From Planctomycetaceae bacterium (GTDB lineage: Bacteria; Planctomycetota; Planctomycetia; Pirellulales; Thermoguttaceae), in assembly GCA_031287585.1 (NCBI GenBank), contig JAITST010000323.1:1-21071 (forward strand): a stretch of DNA of 21,071 nt, in the 5' to 3' direction. Positions 14,367 through 21,071 of this stretch are shown piece after piece. The notes below the pieces were generated by a model. That model was not told the DNA's origin. It saw nothing but the letters and a program-made list of their open reading frames with translations, and made no database searches. The position numbers were made by a program, and so were the translations under genes. Positions within the stretch are counted from its first letter, which is position 1. Every line of letters starts with the position of its first letter.

Positions 14367-17300
14367 ATGACCATTACAAACTTTCTCCACTACATCGTTC
14401 TGACGGTTATCACCGTTAGTTTCCTTTTCACGGTTTCACTTGTTGCAGCAGCCGATGACCTTGCTGACAGTCAGAAAATTTTTGCGGCTGTTAAGCAAAA
14501 ATATGACGGAGGCTTGCCCAAAGATGCTTACGACCTCGCTCGTACTTGGTTGCTGGACGCGAAAAACTCGGCTGTTGCTGATAAGAAAATTACCAGTGAG
14601 TTCCTTCAAATCGCTGTCACTTCGCTTGTACGCTTGAATCGTACTGCCGAGATAGACGAACTGCTCGAAACAGTCGTGACTACACATAAAAATAATTGGC
14701 AAGTGTTGACTGCCGTCGCGATAAAATATTCGTCAATCAATCATTTCGGTTTCATTATCGACAACAAATTCCAACGCGGTAACAACGGTAAGGGCGAATG
14801 GACGAGTGCTTACGAACGTGACCGTGTGCGTTCGCTGCAACTTTGTCTTGAAGCGATGACGCTCATTACGAAGGCAGAAAAGCCCGACGCAAACTTTTTT
14901 ATTGATTTCGCAAATCTGATAAACAACCAATCCGCGTGGCAATTACAATCTCTGACTGACCTAACAACGTTGCCCGATTACGATAAAGCGAATCGTAATT
15001 TCAACCGTGACTCGCAAAACAAAGCACCGGTTGACGTTGACGGTAATCCAATCTACTTTAACGTTCCCGAATCGTTTGAACTCGCGTCGAATGACGGCGA
15101 ACGGCGGCGTTGGCTGCTTGAACAAGCGATGAAACACGACCCAAGTTTGGCACCGGAAGTTTTACGAATACGTGCAGTATTTTGTCAATCACAATTCGGG
15201 GTACAAACTTTGCAGCGATGGTTTGACTTCTACCGTAAACGTGACGATTCAAACGAAACGCAAAAAACCGCTAATATCCTTTCGCTTGATACACTCAACG
15301 AAAACGAAACTATCGCCGACATTGCGACCGGTATCAAACGTTTCACTCTGCCCGACGACCAAAATCACATCAAACTTTTCCGTCGAATTTACGACACAAC
15401 ACAAGGTGACGTTCGTTGGAACGCGGGCGAAGCACTCGCAAGCATTTATGAAAACCGCCGTCAATACACGAAAGCGGCGGAATTTTTGCAATCGTTGATA
15501 AAAGAATCACCAAACGAAGATAGAAAAAAAGTTTGGCAATCACGTCTCGACCAAATTGTCAAAAACTGGGGTTCGTTTGCACCTGCCGGTTCAAACGTTA
15601 CCGCGACCGTTGCCGAGTTACGTTACGTTTTCCGTAACGGCAAAAAGGTTACACTAACCGCAAACGAAATCAAAGTTGAAAAACTCATCAACGACATCAA
15701 AGAGTACATAAAATCAAAACCGAATCAAATCAACTGGAATAAAATCCAAATCGACGCTATCGGCAACCGGCTGATTTATGGTGATAGAAACCTCGACCCA
15801 AACAGTAAACAAGACGAAAAACAAGTCAGAAAAAAATATCTCGGCGAAGAAGTCGCGAAGTGGTCTGTCGAACTCACGCCCGCAGAAAAACACTTTAACG
15901 CCGATACTGTAATCAACTTTACCAATAAATCCGGTGCGTACCTAATCAGTGCGGCGATGGAAGACGGCAATACCGAATACGCAATCGTTTGGTTAAACGA
16001 TACGGTTATTGTGAAAAAACAAATCGACAACGCTATTCTCTACTTCGTCGCCGATGCCGTAGCAGGTGAACCGATTCCCAACGCCAATATTGAATTTTTC
16101 GGTTACAAAACGGAATACAAAAACGAGCCGGTCGCAAATGGTCGAACACGTCAATCACCAACGCCAACGTGGACATTTGACAATTTTACAAAACAGACCA
16201 ACACCGACGGTTTCGCGTTCGTCGAAAAAAACGAACAATGGAACAGAAACTATTGGCTCATCACAGCGACCAGTGACAACGATTCAAAAAAACGTTTCGT
16301 AAATTTGGGACGTTTCAACAGTATCTGGTTTAATGACCGCAGCGATTCCGAGTACAATGAGGTCAAAGCGTTCGTGATAACCGACCGTCCGGTTTATCGT
16401 CCGAAAGACAAAGTTCAAATCAAGGCGTGGGTTGGAACCGCGAAATACGACTTACCAAACGTGACCGAGTGGGCAAATAAAACCGTCAATTACGAAGTTT
16501 ACAGTCCGCGCGGTGAAAAGTTTATCACGAAAAATAATGTCAAACTTGATAACTACGGCGGAGTCGTTGATGAATTTGAACTACCGAAGGACGCGATGCT
16601 TGGTAGTTACCATGTTTTCATAAAAGATGAAATCGATGGAAGAATGAACGGCGGCGCGTCATTCCGCGTCGAAGAATACAAGAAGCCCGAATATGAAGTT
16701 ACCGTTGACGCACCGAAAGAGCCAGTGAAACTTGGCGACACGATAACTGCAACAATTCACGCGAATTATTACTTCGGCTCGCCGGTCGCGGAGGCAACGG
16801 TGAAGTACAAAGTCCTGCGTCAAACTGCGGACGAAGCGTGGTATCCGTTGCGGGAGTGGGATTGGTTTTACGGAAACGGCTACGGCTGGTTCGCGTACAA
16901 CTCAACGTGGCTCGAGGGTTGGGAGCGTTGGGGTTGCAGGTGCGTTCCGCCGTTCTGGTTTCCACGCAGGCAATCACCGCCGGAGGTTGTCGCGGAGACG
17001 GAAACAAAAATCAAACCCGATGGCACACTTGATGTTGTCATCGACACGTCATTCGCGAAAGAGATATTTCCAAACGACAACCAGCGTTACACGATAACGG
17101 CGGAGGTCGTTGATAATTCGCGGCAAACTATCGTCGGCACGGGAAACGTACTAGTTACAAAAGAGCCGTTCAAAGTTTACGCGTGGACAAACTACGGACA
17201 TTACGTACCCGAACAAAAAATTGCTGCCGGTTTCCAAACGCGGCGGCTTGACGGAAAACCGGTTAGCGGTGACGCGGACGTTAAAGTTTTCAAAATTGTT

Positions 17301-20300
17301 TACATTAAAAACGACGAATCGGCGAACGTTACCGCACAGGAAAACGAAGTCTATAACGCGAAAGTCAAATTCGACGATACCGGTCGCGCAGCGTTAAACC
17401 TGAACGCGGGCGATGCGGGACAGTACCGAATTTCTTGTACGATTAACGGTCAGGAAGGCGGTTACGTGTTCAACGTTTATCCGAAATCGGAGACCGCCGC
17501 GAACAAACAGAGCGACGATAAAAAATCGTTGTGGCGTTACAACACGCTTGAACTTATTCCCGATAAGGCGGAGTACGCGCCGAATGAAAACGTTGCGTTG
17601 CGTATCAATACCGAACGCAGTAATTCGTTTGTGATGTTGTTCGTGAAACCGGTAAACGGTGTCGCATTCAAACCGCAATTACTGCGTTTGGACGGTAACT
17701 CGCAAGAGGTGAAGATACCGGTCGAACTGCGTGATATGCCGAACTTTTTCATCGAAGCGGTAACGGTGTCCGGCGGCGATGTTGTGACGGAAGTGAAAGA
17801 GATTGTCGTGCCGCCGCAACAAAAAGTTTTGAATGTTGAGGTTAAACCGAGTTCCGAAACGTACAAGCCGGGCGGCAAGGCGAAAGCGGAATTGACTGTG
17901 ACCGACATAGACGGTAAACCGATTGTCGGTCAGGTGACGGTTTCGATTTACGATAAGTCTGTTGAGTATATCAGCGGCGGTTCGAATGTCAACGACATAA
18001 AAGAGTTTTTCTGGAAGTGGCGGCGAACTCATTATCCGAATACCGAAACGAGTTTACTGAAATATATTCAGAAATTTTCTGAACCGGAAAAGCCGTCAAT
18101 GATGATGCTCGGTGCGTTCGGTAATTATCCATCAAGAAACTCTTTTCCTAGTAGCGGCGGTTATGGCGATGCCATTTCCCTTAACAAATCTCGTTCATTG
18201 TCAATGGATGCAGTTAGTACACGGGCTTTTAATACACCGGCTTTGCCTTCGGAAGTGGGTTTGTCAGTGATGAATTCGGGAGTGCAAGAAAGTGAATCGG
18301 TAATGACTGCTTCAGAAGATATTCCGGCGGGCAGTCCGCTTGTTGAACCGACCATTCGGAAAAACTTTGCCGACACCGCGTACTGGAACGGCGCAATCAA
18401 TACAAACGCCAACGGTATCGCGCAAATCGAACTCGATATGCCCGAATCGTTGACGACGTGGAAAATCAACGTATGGTCGATGGCAACTGGTACGCGGGTT
18501 GGTTACGGAAACGCGGAAGTTGTTACACGGAAGGACTTGCTAATCCGTATGCAAACGCCGCGTTTTCTTGTTGAAAAAGATACGAGCGTTTTCTCGGCGA
18601 ACGTTCACAATTATCTCGCGGCAGATAAAGATGTAAATGTTTCGTTGGAACTCGACGGCAAAATGTTGGTCGCGAACGATTCAAAATCAGTCGCGGTAAA
18701 AATTCCGGCGAGCGGTGAGAAGCGTGTTGATTGGACGGTCGAAGCGAAGACGGCGGGTGAGGCGGTTGTGCGGATGAAGGCGTTGACCGACGAAGAATCC
18801 GACGCGATGGAGAAGACGTTGCCTGTTTACGTTCACGGAATTTTGAAACAGGAATCGTTCTCGAATTATGCCGCGCCGGAAAAAGATTCGGCAACGATAA
18901 CGTTCAACGTACCGGCGGAGCGGAAGCCGGAGCAGACGAAGTTGACGGTGCGTTTTTCGCCGACGTTGGCTGCGTCAATGGTTGACGCGCTGCCGTACCT
19001 GACCGATTATGTTTACGGCTGCACGGAGCAAACGCTCAACAGATTTTTGCCGACGGTGATAACGCAAAAGATTCTGTTGGATATGAATGTTGACTTGAAT
19101 AAGTTGAAAGATTTGAAGACGAACCTCAACGCGCAGGAACTCGGCGAGAATCGGAAATCGGCGTTGGCTCGTCAGTTTGAGAAATCGGAGAAAAATCCGG
19201 TTTACGATGTTGAGCAGGTTCGCGATATGGTGTCGAACGGCGTTGCAAAGTTGGCTAATATGCAGTGCAGTGACGGCGGCTGGGGTTGGTTCAGCGGTTA
19301 TGGCGAATACTCGTATCCGCATACAACGGCGGTAGTTATTCACGGTTTACAACTTGCGAAACAGAATGATGCCGCGGTTGACAACGGCGTTATCAGCCGC
19401 GGTGTAGAGTGGCTGCGGCTTTATCAGAGTAAGCAGGTTAAACTGTTGAAAAACGGCGAGTTGCCGGAGGAAGAACGTAAAAATAAAGATTACAAAACAG
19501 CGGCGGACGCTAACGACGCGTTCATCTTTATGATACTTGCGGACAACGATTATATTGACGACGCAATGAAAGATTTCCTCTGGCGTGATAGAGGGAAACT
19601 GTCGTTGTACGCGGTTGCGATGTTTGGTATCGCTTTGGAAAAGATGAAAAACGAAACGGTGAAGGTTGCCGAATGTATCAAAATCATCGAACAATACCTA
19701 GTACAAGATGACGAAAACCAAACGGCGTATCTTGATTTACGACGTTACAACGGTTGGTGTTGGTGGGCGTGGTACGGCAGCGAGTACGAAACGCAAGCGT
19801 ATTACCTGAAACTGCTGGTGAGAACGAATCCTAAAAATTCGGTTGCGCCGCGTTTGGTAAAATATCTGCTTAACAATCGCCGTCACGCGACACATTGGAA
19901 TTCAACCCGCGACACCGCAATTTGTATTGAAGCGTTTGCAGAGTTCCTGAAAGCGACAGGTGAGACAAGTCCGAACGTGACAGTTGACGTTGTGTATGAC
20001 GGCGCGGTAAAAAAGAGTGTTGCGATAACACCGGAAAATCTGTTCACGATAGATAACACGTTTGTTCTCGAAGGTGACGAAGTGAGTAGCGGCGCGCACA
20101 AAGTAGAATTGCGAAAGAAGGGTAACGCACCGCTTTACGCGAATGTTTACGTAGAAAATTTCACGTTGGAAGACCCGATAACGAAGGCGGGATTGGAAGT
20201 GAAAATCGAGCGGCGGATTTACAAATTAGTGCGTGACGAATCCGCGACAACGCAAGTAACGGGCGGACGCGGGCAGGTGGTTGAACAGAAGGTAGAGAAG

Positions 20301-20672
20301 TACAAACGGGAAGAATTTCCGTCGCAGCAAAGCGAGTTCAAGTCCGGTGATTTGGTAGAGATTGAACTAATCGTTGAAAGTAAAAACGATTACGAAAGTT
20401 TGCTGATAGAAGACTTGAAAGCGGCGGGACTGGAACCGGTAGAAAATCGCAGCGGCTACAATGGCAACTCAATGAATGCCTACGTAGAATACCGCGACGA
20501 ACGGACATCGTTCTTCGTGTATCAACTACCACGCGGAAAACATTCGCTAACATATCGCCTCAGGGCGGAACAACCCGGCAATTTCAGTGCGCTACCGGCA
20601 AAGATAGAAGCAATGTACGCACCGGAATTGAAAGGTAACTCGGATGAGAATAGGGTGAAGGTGAATGATTGA
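14367..20672 (+). CDS. Secreted bacterial alpha-2-macroglobulin with thioester
   Basis: This 2101-residue protein belongs to the family of protease traps. A protease cuts the bait region, the protein collapses, and the thioester binds the attacker covalently. The frame is open from TTG 14307, but ATG 14367 starts a Sec signal (IVLTVITVSFLFTVSLVAAA, cleaved before DD) with no lipobox, so a periplasmic or secreted location is expected. An N-terminal helical region covers about 30-430. Macroglobulin domains follow, with the MG2 hallmark TDRPVYRPKDKVQIKAWVG (about 671-689). Then come an aromatic insert (about 825-869), BRD-type domains, a flexible Ser-rich bait-like stretch (about 1248-1327), and the A2M domain from about 1334 (FADTAYWNGAINTNANG, ESLTTWKINVWSMATG). 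The thioester is GCTEQ (1551-1555, Cys1552). The toroid domain has NMQCSDGGWGWFSG, and the C-terminus ends near MYAPELKG. No pbpC-type partner gene is adjacent, unlike in E. coli yfhM. Confidence 0.96.
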   Translation: MTITNFLHYIVLTVITVSFLFTVSLVAAADDLADSQKIFAAVKQKYDGGLPKDAYDLARTWLLDAKNSAVADKKITSEFLQIAVTSLVRLNRTAEIDELLETVVTTHKNNWQVLTAVAIKYSSINHFGFIIDNKFQRGNNGKGEWTSAYERDRVRSLQLCLEAMTLITKAEKPDANFFIDFANLINNQSAWQLQSLTDLTTLPDYDKANRNFNRDSQNKAPVDVDGNPIYFNVPESFELASNDGERRRWLLEQAMKHDPSLAPEVLRIRAVFCQSQFGVQTLQRWFDFYRKRDDSNETQKTANILSLDTLNENETIADIATGIKRFTLPDDQNHIKLFRRIYDTTQGDVRWNAGEALASIYENRRQYTKAAEFLQSLIKESPNEDRKKVWQSRLDQIVKNWGSFAPAGSNVTATVAELRYVFRNGKKVTLTANEIKVEKLINDIKEYIKSKPNQINWNKIQIDAIGNRLIYGDRNLDPNSKQDEKQVRKKYLGEEVAKWSVELTPAEKHFNADTVINFTNKSGAYLISAAMEDGNTEYAIVWLNDTVIVKKQIDNAILYFVADAVAGEPIPNANIEFFGYKTEYKNEPVANGRTRQSPTPTWTFDNFTKQTNTDGFAFVEKNEQWNRNYWLITATSDNDSKKRFVNLGRFNSIWFNDRSDSEYNEVKAFVITDRPVYRPKDKVQIKAWVGTAKYDLPNVTEWANKTVNYEVYSPRGEKFITKNNVKLDNYGGVVDEFELPKDAMLGSYHVFIKDEIDGRMNGGASFRVEEYKKPEYEVTVDAPKEPVKLGDTITATIHANYYFGSPVAEATVKYKVLRQTADEAWYPLREWDWFYGNGYGWFAYNSTWLEGWERWGCRCVPPFWFPRRQSPPEVVAETETKIKPDGTLDVVIDTSFAKEIFPNDNQRYTITAEVVDNSRQTIVGTGNVLVTKEPFKVYAWTNYGHYVPEQKIAAGFQTRRLDGKPVSGDADVKVFKIVYIKNDESANVTAQENEVYNAKVKFDDTGRAALNLNAGDAGQYRISCTINGQEGGYVFNVYPKSETAANKQSDDKKSLWRYNTLELIPDKAEYAPNENVALRINTERSNSFVMLFVKPVNGVAFKPQLLRLDGNSQEVKIPVELRDMPNFFIEAVTVSGGDVVTEVKEIVVPPQQKVLNVEVKPSSETYKPGGKAKAELTVTDIDGKPIVGQVTVSIYDKSVEYISGGSNVNDIKEFFWKWRRTHYPNTETSLLKYIQKFSEPEKPSMMMLGAFGNYPSRNSFPSSGGYGDAISLNKSRSLSMDAVSTRAFNTPALPSEVGLSVMNSGVQESESVMTASEDIPAGSPLVEPTIRKNFADTAYWNGAINTNANGIAQIELDMPESLTTWKINVWSMATGTRVGYGNAEVVTRKDLLIRMQTPRFLVEKDTSVFSANVHNYLAADKDVNVSLELDGKMLVANDSKSVAVKIPASGEKRVDWTVEAKTAGEAVVRMKALTDEESDAMEKTLPVYVHGILKQESFSNYAAPEKDSATITFNVPAERKPEQTKLTVRFSPTLAASMVDALPYLTDYVYGCTEQTLNRFLPTVITQKILLDMNVDLNKLKDLKTNLNAQELGENRKSALARQFEKSEKNPVYDVEQVRDMVSNGVAKLANMQCSDGGWGWFSGYGEYSYPHTTAVVIHGLQLAKQNDAAVDNGVISRGVEWLRLYQSKQVKLLKNGELPEEERKNKDYKTAADANDAFIFMILADNDYIDDAMKDFLWRDRGKLSLYAVAMFGIALEKMKNETVKVAECIKIIEQYLVQDDENQTAYLDLRRYNGWCWWAWYGSEYETQAYYLKLLVRTNPKNSVAPRLVKYLLNNRRHATHWNSTRDTAICIEAFAEFLKATGETSPNVTVDVVYDGAVKKSVAITPENLFTIDNTFVLEGDEVSSGAHKVELRKKGNAPLYANVYVENFTLEDPITKAGLEVKIERRIYKLVRDESATTQVTGGRGQVVEQKVEKYKREEFPSQQSEFKSGDLVEIELIVESKNDYESLLIEDLKAAGLEPVENRSGYNGNSMNAYVEYRDERTSFFVYQLPRGKHSLTYRLRAEQPGNFSALPAKIEAMYAPELKGNSDENRVKVND

Positions 20673-20680
20673 GAGCCATT

Positions 20681-20721
20681 AGTAGAGACGTTGCATTCAA
20701 TGTCTCTACTATTTTTGTCTT
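20681..20721 (+). terminator. Rho-independent terminator of the macroglobulin gene
   Basis: AGTAGAGACGTTG (20681-20693), loop CATT and CAATGTCTCTACT (20698-20710) form a 13 bp stem with a single G-U pair, followed by ATTTTTGTCTT. It starts 9 bases after the stop codon. Confidence 0.88.
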
Positions 20722-20762
20722 ATTGTTTTAGACCAGAAATGGCGAAAAATGGTATGTCTAGT

Positions 20763-20922
20763 AAATGCGAAATAAATGGTGTTGCGCACAGAGACACGGA
20801 GTTCACAGAGGGATTGTTTTTATTTTCGATTTGGGATTTTGTGTATCAAAACAAAATCTAAAATCATTTAGTTTCTTCGTGTCCACCGTGCCTTCGTGCG
20901 CAACACCATTTATTTTTCATTT
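20763..20922. repeat. 160 bp MITE-like foldback element
   Basis: The terminal arms (20763-20789 and 20896-20922) are inverted copies with 25 of 27 matching, including a perfect 19-base core AATAAATGGTGTTGCGCAC. Inward the similarity continues imperfectly for about 20 more bases (CACGGAG-like against CACGGTG-like). The centre holds another stem, GATTTTGT (20835-20842) / ACAAAATC (20851-20858). There is no coding frame and no obvious target-site duplication. The remaining 149 bases to the window end hold no recognisable gene. Confidence 0.7.
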
Positions 20923-21071
20923 CTTTTACAGTTTGAGTCTCTGTAACCAAACCTGCATCACGACACAAACAATTCAATCGTGTTCGGTACATCAAAAATA
21001 CTGCTAGGAAATATTCATAAATAGTTATGCAAAATTGACATTGACACGTTATGAATTTTTTTATAATATTA

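Noticed and set aside
18523..18894. 123-codon minus-strand ORF and similar frames within the macroglobulin gene
   Set aside because: They are antisense shadows of a single uninterrupted reading frame with conserved domains.

Overview
The window looks like chromosome from a member of the Planctomycetota or a close relative. This is inferred from gene content, not from a marker gene. The indicators are a kinase-like protein fused to a formylglycine-generating-enzyme (FGE) type domain, a secreted DUF1080 protein, a very large secreted alpha-2-macroglobulin with an aromatic-rich insert, a tiny lipoprotein, widely spaced genes on both strands, and few clear Shine-Dalgarno sites. No rRNA, tRNA or CRISPR array was seen.

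Layout. 1-1932 (-): 5' part of a pseudokinase/zinc-ribbon/FGE-like protein that runs off the left edge. 2205-4991 (-): mutS. 5121-5909 (-): secreted DUF1080 protein. 5910-6707: a gene-free 800 bp stretch with a foldback repeat, several hairpins and a likely dprA promoter. 6708-7916 (+): dprA. 8013-8336 (-): decayed IS1-type transposase. 8378-10201 (-): acetolactate synthase large subunit. 10357-10617 (+): small lipoprotein with a TTG start. 10620-11309 (-): NarL/LuxR-type response regulator with Glu at the phospho-acceptor position. 11421-12611 (-): PPi-type phosphofructokinase. 12612-13047: no recognisable gene. 13048-14049 (-): AT-rich segment with the C-terminal end of a DNA methyltransferase, a 42-codon ORF and a winged-helix-like protein, probably the remnant of a restriction-modification locus. 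14367-20672 (+): alpha-2-macroglobulin with an intact thioester, followed by a strong terminator and a 160 bp inverted-repeat element.

The genes do not form one pathway. Housekeeping genes (mutS, dprA, ilvB, pfp) are interspersed with envelope or signalling genes and with debris of mobile or defence DNA. The most unusual feature is the number of imperfect inverted-repeat (foldback) elements, at 5977-6083, 11326-11420, 14066-14227 and 20763-20922. All lie between genes or at the edge of the anomalous segment. The best functional leads are the two signalling proteins with altered catalytic or acceptor residues, the hairpin cluster upstream of dprA, and the bait-like region of the macroglobulin. 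I did not find a convincing complete new multi-gene system.
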